Shown here: piece after piece, positions 6,207 through 12,866 of the stretch | How positions within the stretch are numbered: position 1 is the stretch's first letter | Layout: each line of letters starts with the position of its first letter | Virus record (IMG/VR): IMGVR_UViG_3300046501_000208 | Coordinates: 1-43,544 of that record | Direction: 5' to 3' (one strand) | DNA length: 43,544 nucleotides | From: a virus | Made by a program: the position numbers and the translations under genes | Notes under the pieces: model-generated | Database searches by the model: none | Told to the model about the DNA's origin: nothing | Seen by the model: the letters and a program-made list of their open reading frames with translations, nothing else

Positions 6207-8312
6207 TCAGGCGGCGACGGCCTGGCGTTGAGTTGCGCGCCATGGGTCGTTGGCGCGGGCGAGGGCGGCCATCGGCGGCGGGCTTACGCTGTTGCCGCAC
6301 ATGTGGACCTGCTCGGTCTTGGTGAACGGCTTGCCGTCGGCGCCGTGCGTGATGATGTAGTCCAGGGGGAAGCCCTGCGCTCGGTACAGCTCGGCCGGTT
6401 GCAGCATCCGCAGCCGGATATCCACGATCACGTAGGGGGTGCCCTTGACCATGACGGTGACCAGGCCAAGCCGATCCTTGGTCGTGATCGTTGGCGCCGG
6501 CTGATCGCACGAGCTCATGTTCTCGGTGCCGTAATAGCTGATCAGGAACGCAGCAACCCTCAGCGCGCCTTCTTCATGCTCGGGCGAAAGCTCAAAGCTG
6601 ACCAGCGAACTCTTTCCGCCACCACCGGCGGTGATCGTCGGCGACGGGTCGGTCAGTGCCTGGCCAACGCTGGCGCCGAACTGACGCTCCATGAAAGCAG
6701 TCATCAGGCCGTGATGGGTGCCGCCAGCGCTCACAGTGTGCAGTGGCTCATCCGCTGCCCGGGCGTCACAGTTGCCGCGCAGGTGCAGGAGACTCGCCGT
6801 CACCAGTTGCTGCTGACTGCCGGTATTCGTCACCGTGGTCATCGGGTCGTTGAGGCTTTTCGCGTCGGTGGTGTTGAAGCCGCCATTCATTTGCGCCATG
6901 AACGCGGTGGCGATGCCCATGGCGTGGGCGGCGCCAGCTGGGCGCTGGTAGTTTCCTCCGCTGGTGATGGTCGGAAGCGGTTCGTCCAGCGCTTTGCCTT
7001 CGTCGTTGAACCGGAACTTGACCAGGTGCGCCGAAGCGATTGAATGTCCGCCGCTGGCGGTAACAGTGCCCAGTGGGTCGGCGGCGGATTTACTGCCGTC
7101 CCCCCAGCGCTGAACACCGCCTGGCTTCCCTTCGCCGTGGGCCGCCGTGACCATCACCGGGCTGATCAAGGTGAGTTCACCGCGGTTGGCGCAGGTCACG
7201 GTCGGCAGAGGTTCGAGTGGATCGTTGATGCGGTCGCTGCCCTGGTGCGTTGCTGGCGCGATCACAGGGCTGACGACAGAGAACGAACCGCCTTTCGGGT
7301 AGGACGTCACTGTGCGCAGCGGCTCATTCATGGATTGCACCGCCTCGGTCGACCAGTTCGCGATCGGCACGATAAAGGGGGTAGGGTTGTCGATAACGAA
7401 CTTCTTCATGCCTTTGGCGATGCGGCGCTTGGTGGCGTCCGCCAATTCATCCTTCCGGCCGAAAATGCTTTTGCCCAAGTCGCTGAAGTCGATGCACTCG
7501 GCAGCGGTGCGGTATTTCTGCTGACCTTTCGCGGGCTTCTTGGCGTGTGTCGGCTCTGGCCACACAATCGGCTGACCGTCGCAACGGGCGATCATAAATA
7601 GACGCTCCCGGCTGGTCGGCGCGCCAAAGTCGCAGGCCTTGATAACACGCCACTCGACGGCGTAGCCCATGCCTTCCAATAGCTGTACGAACCGGCGCCA
7701 GGTGGTGCCGCGGCGCTTCGGATCAGGTACAAGAAACTGCTGTCCTACCGGGACAACCTCGCCAGGTGCAGCAACAACCTTCTCGATGACTTCCTTCCCC
7801 TTGGCGTTCAGCACGGTCACAAGCTTGATGGCCCGGCCGGTTTCCTTGTCGCGCTTGGCGACCAGCGGACCCCATTGAAGGATCTGCTTTACGTTCTCCA
7901 GGCTGATGACGCGCGGCTTCTTCTTGCCGCCCCACTTGAGGCCAATCCACGACAGGTTGCGGATCTCGCGCTTGCGCGGCTGACCGCCGGCTGCCTGGCT
8001 GTGATGGGTGCAGTCCGGGGACATGTGGAACCATCCAACCGCCTTACCTCCGCATTCCATATCCGGGTCACCTTCGAACACATCGGTCGTGAAGTGCTTG
8101 GCGCCCGGGTGGTTGACGGTGTGCATACTAATCGCTTTGGCGCTGTGGTTCTTCGCCACGCTGACTTTGCGGCCGAGGCCCATTTCCAGCCCGGTCCCGG
8201 CGCCGCCACCACCGCAGAAGAAGTCCACGACGATCTCATCGTCTTGCGGGTCGAAGCCAAGGCCGTACTGCGTTTTGAAATCGAAGGAGTGTTTTTTCTG
8301 GTGTGCGGACAT
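6207..8312 (-). CDS. DNA cytosine-C5 methyltransferase with expanded repeat region
   Basis: A 701-residue Dcm-type enzyme that would methylate cytosine C5 in DNA, probably protecting phage DNA from host restriction. Motif I is VDFFCGGGGAGTGLEMG (residues 29-45). The catalytic motif is SPDCTHHSQAAGG with C101, a variant common in phage enzymes. ENV is at residues 139-141 and TSRERLF near 233-239. The C-terminal motifs are LQPAELYRAQGFP (637-649) and MCGNSVSPP (671-679). The target-recognition region is unusually long and carries eight copies of an acidic-P-x-x-T-[VI]-[TS] motif at about residues 329, 365, 411, 443, 488, 521, 554 and 603. No cognate restriction enzyme is adjacent. ATG 8312 follows AGGAT. 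Confidence 0.9.
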   Translation of the reverse strand: MSAHQKKHSFDFKTQYGLGFDPQDDEIVVDFFCGGGGAGTGLEMGLGRKVSVAKNHSAKAISMHTVNHPGAKHFTTDVFEGDPDMECGGKAVGWFHMSPDCTHHSQAAGGQPRKREIRNLSWIGLKWGGKKKPRVISLENVKQILQWGPLVAKRDKETGRAIKLVTVLNAKGKEVIEKVVAAPGEVVPVGQQFLVPDPKRRGTTWRRFVQLLEGMGYAVEWRVIKACDFGAPTSRERLFMIARCDGQPIVWPEPTHAKKPAKGQQKYRTAAECIDFSDLGKSIFGRKDELADATKRRIAKGMKKFVIDNPTPFIVPIANWSTEAVQSMNEPLRTVTSYPKGGSFSVVSPVIAPATHQGSDRINDPLEPLPTVTCANRGELTLISPVMVTAAHGEGKPGGVQRWGDGSKSAADPLGTVTASGGHSIASAHLVKFRFNDEGKALDEPLPTITSGGNYQRPAGAAHAMGIATAFMAQMNGGFNTTDAKSLNDPMTTVTNTGSQQQLVTASLLHLRGNCDARAADEPLHTVSAGGTHHGLMTAFMERQFGASVGQALTDPSPTITAGGGGKSSLVSFELSPEHEEGALRVAAFLISYYGTENMSSCDQPAPTITTKDRLGLVTVMVKGTPYVIVDIRLRMLQPAELYRAQGFPLDYIITHGADGKPFTKTEQVHMCGNSVSPPPMAALARANDPWRATQRQAVAA

Positions 8313-8363
8313 AGAGGATCCTCGCCGGTTATATTGGCGTTTCCGATTGAGAGGGAATTCGAA

Positions 8364-8717
8364 ATGGGGCAGCTATTGAACGACATCATTTCAACGTCGG
8401 TCGGCGGTGCAGCTGGTGGCGCGGTGGCCGGACTGGTTCTGTACGGCGTGCAGCAGTTGCACGTAAAAATAAAAGACGGTCACGACACCAAGCGGGTGAT
8501 GTCTTGGATGCGTGAAAATGCTGGCAAAGACAGTCGAATGCCCTACCGAACCACCCGGGCTATTGCGAGCCACACGAATCTAACGATGGACCGGGTTAGG
8601 TACCTATGTAGCCACTGTCCAGAAATTCACATGTCTCGCGGTGTCAGCGAAGACTTGTGGACGTTGAACAAGGATCTTGAAGACTTCCGTGAAAGCATGG
8701 GCCAGATGAAGACTTGA
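8364..8717 (+). CDS. Small membrane-anchored protein with winged-helix-like tail
   Basis: A 117-residue protein transcribed divergently from the methyltransferase. ATG 8364 has GAGGGA upstream. The N-terminus has a Gly/Ala-rich hydrophobic segment (GGAAGGAVAGLVLYGVQQL, about residues 14-32). The C-terminal part (RTTRAIASHTNLTMDRVRYL, then SEDLWTL) looks like a small winged helix. It reads against the surrounding operon together with the next gene, so it may be part of an acquired cargo unit. The function is unknown. Confidence 0.7.
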   Translation: MGQLLNDIISTSVGGAAGGAVAGLVLYGVQQLHVKIKDGHDTKRVMSWMRENAGKDSRMPYRTTRAIASHTNLTMDRVRYLCSHCPEIHMSRGVSEDLWTLNKDLEDFRESMGQMKT

Positions 8718-8796
8718 GCATTTCAGGGGGAAGGTTCGGTGGCGAATACGTTGTCATTTGGGTTATTAAGCACTCTTGGAATAGAGGACATGCTCA

Positions 8797-9633
8797 ATGA
8801 AGTCAGCTTGTGAAAATACTGCGCGATATCGTAGGAGAACGCTTATCGGATGGGTCGTAGTACTTCTACTCGCGGTGCTATTCGTGCTGTTCACCTGCTG
8901 GGTGCTAGACAAGCTATTCATATTCGACTTTCCCCCGTCCCCTATGCTGACGCTCAGACAGCTCCCTAAGGACGGCGAAGCTGAGTTTTTTGGGGGACTC
9001 CTCAACTCAGCTATCTCAGCGCTCGCTTTCACCGGTCTGCTGATCACAATCTTCCTTCAGCGGTTGGAATCTCGTTCCAACCAAGCGAAGCATGAAGCGG
9101 TAATGCGGGATCAGCGTTTTTTCCAGCTTTTAACCCTAGCCAAAGACGCGACCGCCTCTATTTCCCGCGAAGGCGAGATAGGTCGGACGGTCATTGATAA
9201 GGGATGGAAAAACCTTTGCGATGGGCTGCCTGAGCACTCTGATCTAAGCGGATACGACCGTCTCTTTAACGTTGTGAAAGAGCTATATTCCGATTGGCGT
9301 GACGAAAATTGGAGATACTTTGGCAACTACTTTGAATGTCTGTTTGTGATCCTAGATAGGCACGTGTTCAGGGAAAAATCGCTACCCGATCGTATGTTCT
9401 TCTTCGATGTGTTTCGCTCTCAGCTGGGGGAGGCAGAGAGGAACATCATGCTGTATGAAATGCTGGCAAAACCTCACTGGGCTGAAGAGCTTAACCAACT
9501 CGATTCGCTGGGCATGTGGCGAGGAATTGCTCATAAATTGTCCGACAAAAGGCCACACTTGATAGAGCAGGCGCAAAACTTCAAGCGTCTACAGGATCTG
9601 TTGAAAGCAGTTCCTCCTAGAAGTGATTGCTGA
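8797..9633 (+). CDS. Putative phage abortive infection protein (AbiC-like)
   Basis: A 278-residue protein with two N-terminal membrane segments, about residues 16-40 (LIGWVVVLLLAVLFVLFTCW) and 68-88 (NSAISALAFTGLLITIFLQR), then a cytoplasmic domain. The order FFQLLTLAKD, YFGNYFECLFVILDR and FRSQLGEAERNIMLYEML matches the layout of the putAbiC family, linked to phage exclusion; this is a family-level inference. ATG 8797 lies 9 nt after GAGG. The gene is more AT-rich than its neighbours and opposite in orientation to the leftward operon, typical of a moron. Its last 17 nt overlap the convergent gene at 9617. Confidence 0.65.
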   Translation: MKSACENTARYRRRTLIGWVVVLLLAVLFVLFTCWVLDKLFIFDFPPSPMLTLRQLPKDGEAEFFGGLLNSAISALAFTGLLITIFLQRLESRSNQAKHEAVMRDQRFFQLLTLAKDATASISREGEIGRTVIDKGWKNLCDGLPEHSDLSGYDRLFNVVKELYSDWRDENWRYFGNYFECLFVILDRHVFREKSLPDRMFFFDVFRSQLGEAERNIMLYEMLAKPHWAEELNQLDSLGMWRGIAHKLSDKRPHLIEQAQNFKRLQDLLKAVPPRSDC

Positions 9634-9844
9634 CCGGCCGAATGCTGCGCGCGATACCGGGTGTCTTGGTGATCGCGCCTTTCTTGATCATTGCGGTAAT
9701 GCGGTCTGAGATCGCATTACCGTTCACGCTCGCGGCTTTCGCCATCTCGGCAACTGTCGGCGAGTAGCCGTTCTTCTTACGGTAATCCGCTATGAAGGCC
9801 AGCGTTTCGGCCTGCACCGGGGTCAGTTCATTCTTCGTCTGCAT
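9617..9844 (-). CDS. Stand-alone LexA-type DNA-binding domain protein
   Basis: A 75-residue winged-helix protein aligned by eye with the LexA N-terminal domain: LTPVQAETLAFIADYRKKNG, then YSPTVAEMAKAASVNGNAIS and a C-terminal GIARSIRPV. It lacks the S24 protease/dimerisation domain entirely, so it cannot self-cleave like LexA. It may act as a small regulator, possibly at LexA-like sites such as those at 12372 and 42496; that link is speculative. Its start overlaps the upstream gene by 17 nt. Confidence 0.75.
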   Translation of the reverse strand: MQTKNELTPVQAETLAFIADYRKKNGYSPTVAEMAKAASVNGNAISDRITAMIKKGAITKTPGIARSIRPVSNHF

Positions 9845-10157
9845 CTGGATCTACCTGGGCCATACCTGCGGCTTTCAACCGTCGCGCTAGTTTGGGAGTG
9901 ATTACGAAAGCTGATGTATCAGGCTTTCGAAGTCGCCGAGACTGCTCTTCGTGCGGCATCGACAGAAACGACAGCGCCAGATCTTGCCACAGTTCCTGCA
10001 GCTGGCTGTACCCATGGTCTGCCATAGCTGTGGTGAGTCCTGAGCGCACGCCGATAGGCATGTCAACCTTCAGAGTTTCGATTGCCAGCTTGGCTTTTTC
10101 GGCATTCTGCCGCTCGCGGTACGCCGCTGAGTGCTTCGCGGCTGCTGTCTTTTCCAT
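9828..10157 (-). CDS. Hypothetical phage protein (109 aa)
   Basis: A 109-residue basic, mostly helical protein. The N-terminus is Ala/Lys-rich with the stretch AAYRERQNAEKAKLAIETLK, followed by VDMPIGVRSGLTTAMADHGY and an acidic end. No firm family is recognised; a small DNA-binding protein is possible from the charge pattern. ATG 10157 is the only good start. It sits between two HTH-type genes in the leftward operon. Confidence 0.65.
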   Translation of the reverse strand: MEKTAAAKHSAAYRERQNAEKAKLAIETLKVDMPIGVRSGLTTAMADHGYSQLQELWQDLALSFLSMPHEEQSRRLRKPDTSAFVITPKLARRLKAAGMAQVDPDADEE

Positions 10158-10180
10158 GGGATGCCTCTTTGATCTGCTGC

Positions 10181-10208
10181 GCCGGCAAGTCCAGCCAGGC
10201 TTGCCGGC
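10181..10208. repeat. Intergenic hairpin
   Basis: GCCGGCAAG (10181-10189) pairs perfectly with CTTGCCGGC (10200-10208), leaving a 10-nt loop; one more C-G pair extends it outward. It lies in the gap between the genes ending at 10242 and starting at 10157. There is no T-run on either side, so it is more likely an RNA-stability or processing element than a terminator. Confidence 0.5.
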
Positions 10209-10241
10209 GGCGCTGGTGCACGCGGTTGTTTATTTTGCGCA

Positions 10242-10556
10242 TTAGGTAGGTTCGGCCAAGGCGATGCCGTGCTCTTTGGCTACGCGCCGGACGGTGCGGC
10301 TGTCGATGCCGATTGCGGTGGCGATCGCTGACGCCGTGTTGCCTGCTGCTGCCAGCTCACGAACCCGAGGCTCGTGCCTGTCGCGCTTTGCCTTGAGGTT
10401 CTTCGGGTGGTTGCCGATCGCGGTGAACGGTATCTCTCCGCTCACGCCTGCCGGTACATCCTGAACACGCTTGCCGGTGGCCAGGTAGTGCTCAATCTGG
10501 GCGCTGAGGCTGGCGATGATCTGTTGCCGGGGATCAGCCTGCGGAGCGAAGTTCAT
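10242..10556 (-). CDS. Phage protein with C-terminal HTH
   Basis: A 104-residue protein. The C-terminal half has a resolvase/Mor-type helix-turn-helix look (RVRELAAAGNTASAIATAIG, then IDSRTVRRVAKEHGI), a motif seen in small phage DNA-binding proteins. The N-terminal half is helical (DPRQQIIASLSAQIEHYL). ATG 10556 overlaps the upstream stop by 4 nt. A regulatory role is plausible but unproven. Confidence 0.7.
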   Translation of the reverse strand: MNFAPQADPRQQIIASLSAQIEHYLATGKRVQDVPAGVSGEIPFTAIGNHPKNLKAKRDRHEPRVRELAAAGNTASAIATAIGIDSRTVRRVAKEHGIALAEPT

Positions 10557-10840
10557 TGACGCACCTCGCTGGACAGGCTGACTGTCACACCGGCGGCGCT
10601 GTCTTCCAGCTTCTGTGCGTAAGCAACAGCCCGGGCGAAGTCGAAGCGAAATCCGCGCACCTTGTCGGTGGTGCGATCCACGATGTGGAAAGCGTGTTTC
10701 CCTTTGGCAACCACCTGGAAGCGCACGGGCTGGGCTGGCTGTTCCTTTCCAATCATGGCGTAGAACTCCGCGGTGGCGAGATGAGTGCGGGCGCGCATGG
10801 CGTTCAGGCCATCCACGCGCTGCTGAATGATGGGGTGCAT
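10553..10840 (-). CDS. Hypothetical phage protein (95 aa)
   Basis: A 95-residue protein starting MHPIIQQRVDGLNAMRARTH. The middle has a beta-rich segment (FQVVAKGKHAFHIVDRTTDK) followed by FARAVAYAQKLED. No family is recognised. It overlaps the downstream HTH gene by ATGA. It is the most upstream gene of the block running from 10840 to int, about 100 bp downstream of the terminator at 10940. Confidence 0.6.
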   Translation of the reverse strand: MHPIIQQRVDGLNAMRARTHLATAEFYAMIGKEQPAQPVRFQVVAKGKHAFHIVDRTTDKVRGFRFDFARAVAYAQKLEDSAAGVTVSLSSEVRQ

Positions 10841-10939
10841 GTCCTTTCCTCAGATGGTTGCGTGTACTCGTCAGCGCTCTGACCGCCTGCTATTTGCCGT
10901 TTGGCGCAGGGGAGAGCGCTGGCGGGTAAACGCCGGGTG

Positions 10940-10970
10940 AAAAAAAGCCCCGCCAAGACAGGGCTTTTCG
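10940..10970 (-). terminator. Rho-independent terminator (leftward)
   Basis: On the minus strand AGCCC pairs with GGGCT around a 10-nt loop, followed by a run of seven T. It ends the transcript coming from 11402 or from PL unless antitermination acts. The genes further left would then depend on readthrough, which fits the boxA-like leader at 11954. Confidence 0.7.
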
Positions 10971-11225
10971 TTGATGCAGGTTCACAACGCCTCCGTACGT
11001 GAACCGATTCGCCTGGCGCTGCGTGAGGCAGTAGGCCGGGTTCGATGTCGTTTACATGGCTGCAAATCCTCTTTCCGGAGTGATGTTGGGAAGTTGTTGC
11101 CCCGCTTTTTATGACGCGAGTATTGCGGGGCGCACCCGTCGCACGGGTGGAGCAGGTGGCCGGCGTATGGCCGGGTGTTCGTCCGCATCCCGCTGCCCAC
11201 TCGCTGAATGGGCAGAAGTGATGCT
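10971..11225 (-). other. Hairpin-rich intergenic stretch, possible structured RNA
   Basis: About 255 bp between the 58-aa gene and the terminator. It contains inverted repeats GGTTCAC/GTGAACC (10979-10985 with 10999-11005), GCCCCGC/GCGGGGC (near 11099 and 11125), ACCCG/CGGGT (near 11134), CCGGC/GCCGG (11160-11174) and CTGCCCA/TGGGCAG (11193-11199 with 11209-11215). A weak minus-strand frame (10982-11188) has no ribosome site. A terminator directly follows. The stretch is better explained as a structured transcript 3' region than as a gene, but this is inference. Confidence 0.4.
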
Positions 11226-11402
11226 TTACATGTCGTACGGAGGCTTTTCGCCGATGCGCTTCAGCTTTTCCTGCTGGAAGACTTCGGCGTAATCGAAAGC
11301 CTTTGCTGCCACCTGGTCAGCAGGTGTCGTGCCGCCGATCAGCAGTCCGACGAATGCTGCAGTAGCAAGAGTTTCGATATCATCATGTTCGTTGCGGGTC
11401 AT
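11226..11402 (-). CDS. Small phage protein (58 aa)
   Basis: A 58-residue reading frame with a good ribosome site (TGAGGAA, 6 nt before ATG 11402). It begins MTRNEHDDIETLATAAFVG and ends EKPPYDM. It is acidic at the N-terminus and has a short hydrophobic stretch (AAFVGLLIGG). No family is recognised. It lies downstream of the 103-aa gene in the first segment of the PL transcript, before the terminator at 10940. Confidence 0.6.
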   Translation of the reverse strand: MTRNEHDDIETLATAAFVGLLIGGTTPADQVAAKAFDYAEVFQQEKLKRIGEKPPYDM

Positions 11403-11462
11403 GGGCGTTCCTCAGGTTGGGGATTTCCCAATGCAGCCTGGTAACAAGCCGCATGAGCGAAA

Positions 11463-11774
11463 TCAGATGAACGCCGTCAGCGTCTTGGAGCCGTCCGGAT
11501 TCACCGTAGTCAGGTGCATAACTGGAGAACTGTGCGAGCGGCGGCCTTGGCTGATGACTTGATTCGCTTGGTTGAAGCGTTCGTTGAAGCTGCCCTCGCC
11601 ATCAGGGAGGTGAGTGCTACATACCAGGCTGGAGCAGTCCTCACCGTTAGGTCCCTCGCCGTCGTGAGCGATATCGAAGCTGGCGATCATTGCGATGCCA
11701 TGTGCCTTGGTGATCGCGATGATTTGGAGCATCAGCGGGCTGATCTGGCAGTCGTAGATTTCTTCTTTGTTCAC
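11463..11774 (-). CDS. First gene of the PL transcript, unknown function (103 aa)
   Basis: A 103-residue protein starting at GTG 11774, with GGAGGTGACACC directly upstream. The sequence shows an Ile/Met-rich core (QISPLMLQIIAITKAHGIAM) and an acidic segment (DIAHDGEGPNGEDCSSLVC). It holds the position of lambda N but lacks an obvious Arg-rich N-terminus, so an N function is not supported. The frame continues open upstream to 11816, but the GTG has by far the best ribosome site. Confidence 0.7.
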   Translation of the reverse strand: MNKEEIYDCQISPLMLQIIAITKAHGIAMIASFDIAHDGEGPNGEDCSSLVCSTHLPDGEGSFNERFNQANQVISQGRRSHSSPVMHLTTVNPDGSKTLTAFI

Positions 11775-11860
11775 GGTGTCACCTCCGGTTGATTTCCCGT
11801 CTGGCCCTGTCTCCAAGGCCAGCCAGTGAAATCTGTTTTGGTATTACTTCAGCAAACGGG

Positions 11861-11881
11861 CCTGCCGACATGTCGAGCAGG
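11861..11881. repeat. 21-bp near-perfect palindrome in PL leader
   Basis: CCTGCCGACATGTCGAGCAGG is symmetric except for one position pair, which becomes a wobble pair in minus-strand RNA. It therefore could fold as a long stem or serve as a dimeric operator. It lies about 120-140 nt into the leader. Confidence 0.5.
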
Positions 11882-11953
11882 GGAGCAAGCTGTATTGCGT
11901 ACTGTTCCCTGAACTCAATTGCCGTTCGGCGTCAGGGTATGTCTTCTGGTTTT

Positions 11954-11962
11954 TAAAGAGCG
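11954..11962 (-). promoter_or_regulatory. boxA-like antitermination motif
   Basis: The minus strand reads CGCTCTTTA, identical to the consensus boxA recognised by NusB/NusE in lambdoid and rRNA antitermination. It is about 40-45 nt downstream of the predicted PL start. A following stem (CCCTGA/TCAGGG, roughly 25-55 nt further) could be the boxB counterpart, but no standard boxB loop is seen. Confidence 0.5.
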
Positions 11963-12006
11963 GCGGGGCGCCGCCCCTTCGCCGTGTTGTCGCTGGCGAT
12001 GGGGAA

Positions 12007-12035
12007 ACTATACGAATCCTCATAATTCCGGTCAA
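12007..12035 (-). promoter_or_regulatory. Candidate PL promoter
   Basis: On the minus strand TTGACC (12035-12030) and TATAGT (12012-12007) are separated by exactly 17 bp, a near-consensus sigma-70 promoter. Operator-like 14-mers overlap the -10 (12010-12023) and abut the -35 (12035-12048). It would drive the leftward early operon. Confidence 0.7.
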
Positions 12036-12048
12036 TACGTTTTTGCAT
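12010..12048 (-). promoter_or_regulatory. OL operator-like repeats
   Basis: Two 14-bp copies read on the minus strand: ATGAGGATTCGTAT (12010-12023) and ATGCAAAAACGTAT (12035-12048), with centres 25 bp apart. They match the motif found three times between cI and cro (13804-13878). The site at 12010 covers the PL -10 just as the one at 13843 covers the PR -10. Confidence 0.55.
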
Positions 12049-12064
12049 AAAAGTTCTTCGGCGA

Positions 12065-12090
12065 CAAAAAAAGCCCGCGCATGGCGGGCA
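12065..12090 (-). terminator. Rho-independent terminator (leftward)
   Basis: GCCCGC and GCGGGC form the stem (12073-12078 with 12084-12089), followed on the minus strand by seven T. It ends the transcript of the SOS-box gene at 12107-12358 just before PL, isolating the two units. Confidence 0.75.
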
Positions 12091-12106
12091 AAGAGGGATT
12101 CGAATT

Positions 12107-12358
12107 TCAGTCTTCTTTCGGTACGGTCCAGAAGACCTGCACATGACCGTCGTCACGGTGAGCGATGGTCACATTGTCATTCTCGGCAATCTCGTCCAGC
12201 AGCTGATCCCAATCCTCAGGCCTGTCCGTAGGTAATCGCTCCAGCAGCGCAGCCCTGGCCTTTTGCGCTTTGGGAGAATTGATGATCGCCTGGACGCGCA
12301 TGCCGAGCATGCCGTAAGTGGTCTGAGCTGCTGGTGGAATCGAGTTTGCCTTTGCCAT
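12107..12358 (-). CDS. DUF1654-type Pseudomonas phage protein, SOS-box controlled
   Basis: An 83-residue protein resembling the DUF1654 family of Pseudomonas and its phages: TTYGMLGMRVQAIINSPKAQ, then LPTDRPEDWDQLLDEIAEND and HVQVFWTVPKED at the end. The function is unknown. ATG 12358 has GGAGGT 5 nt upstream. A near-consensus LexA box (12372-12391) sits directly before the ribosome site and a terminator directly follows, so it is a single-gene unit likely induced by DNA damage. Confidence 0.75.
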   Translation of the reverse strand: MAKANSIPPAAQTTYGMLGMRVQAIINSPKAQKARAALLERLPTDRPEDWDQLLDEIAENDNVTIAHRDDGHVQVFWTVPKED

Positions 12359-12371
12359 GTGTACCTCCGTT

Positions 12372-12391
12372 TACTGTATGTGCATACAGTA
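12372..12391. promoter_or_regulatory. LexA (SOS) box
   Basis: TACTGTATGTGCATACAGTA matches the 20-bp gamma-proteobacterial SOS consensus (TACTGT, eight bases, ACAGTA) and is almost palindromic. It lies 14 bp upstream of the start codon of the DUF1654-like gene, where bound LexA would block transcription. Confidence 0.8.
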
Positions 12392-12454
12392 TTTCACAGT
12401 AGGAAATTTCGCAATACGGATGGAGTACAAATGTGCTCTTTTGGATCTCAGGCA

Positions 12455-12480
12455 CAAAAAAGCCCGCGGTTGGCGGGCTC
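12455..12480 (-). terminator. Terminator of the cI operon
   Basis: AGCCCGC (12461-12467) pairs with GCGGGCT (12473-12479) over a 5-nt loop and is followed on the minus strand by a T-run. It is downstream of the genes at 13794-12501, marking the end of the repressor transcript. Confidence 0.75.
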
Positions 12481-12500
12481 TCAGTGGCGAAGATATCTTG

Positions 12501-12866
12501 CTAGGGATGGATAAACTTCGCAGCGCTGAACGTCAATCCCGCGAGCACCACAGAGATCTGTACAAAGCGCCATGTGGCATCGCCGATCGTCTTATGCATG
12601 TCGGTTGAAATAGAACCGCGGAGCGCCTCAAGGTCGGCTTTCGTGGCCATAGACTTTTCAACGGAGTCGAGTTTGGTTTCGACTCGTGCAAGGCGCTCTT
12701 TGATGTCTGGCAGGGCTTTCTCAAGCACCTCAACTCTCTTTTCCAACGCAGTGTCCTCAGGGGGGCCGCCACCGCCACTGCGGCGGCCTTCGGCGATCTT
12801 ATCACCTTCTGCCTTCATATCTGCGAGTTGCCGACGCAAGAACGTGAGGTCAATGTTGTCACTCAT
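12501..12866 (-). CDS. Coiled-coil protein with C-terminal membrane anchor, cI operon
   Basis: A 121-residue protein. The N-terminus (MSDNIDLTFLRRQLADMKAE) leads to a Gly/Pro linker, then a long heptad-rich helix (EKRVEVLEKALPDIKERLAR, VETKLDSVEKSMATKADLEA). It ends with one membrane segment (FVQISVVLAGLTFSAAKFI). It is the last gene of the operon headed by cI, so it should be expressed in the lysogen. That position is the one of lambda rexB, which suggests but does not prove a superinfection-exclusion role. The start overlaps the upstream gene by 8 nt. Confidence 0.7.
   Translation of the reverse strand: MSDNIDLTFLRRQLADMKAEGDKIAEGRRSGGGGPPEDTALEKRVEVLEKALPDIKERLARVETKLDSVEKSMATKADLEALRGSISTDMHKTIGDATWRFVQISVVLAGLTFSAAKFIHP

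Larger units (their letters stand above)
11775..12006 (-). promoter_or_regulatory. PL leader with boxA-like motif and hairpins
   Basis: An untranslated leader of about 225 nt between the predicted PL start site near 12000 and GTG 11774. Going leftward it holds a GC-rich hairpin (GGGGCGGCGCCCC), the boxA-like motif at 11954-11962, a stem CCCTGA/TCAGGG, and a 21-bp near-palindrome at 11861-11881. The length and order resemble antitermination leaders of lambdoid phages, of either nut or put type. Confidence 0.5.

Noticed and set aside
5964-7043. Long plus-strand frame (359 codons)
   Set aside because: It is antisense to the methyltransferase, which has clear catalytic motifs.
10982-11188. Minus-strand frame with some Cys and Arg clusters
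   Set aside because: No ribosome site and dense hairpins make a structured noncoding region more likely.
11463-11774. Lambda N-type antiterminator
   Set aside because: The position and boxA would fit, but the protein lacks an Arg-rich N-terminal motif.
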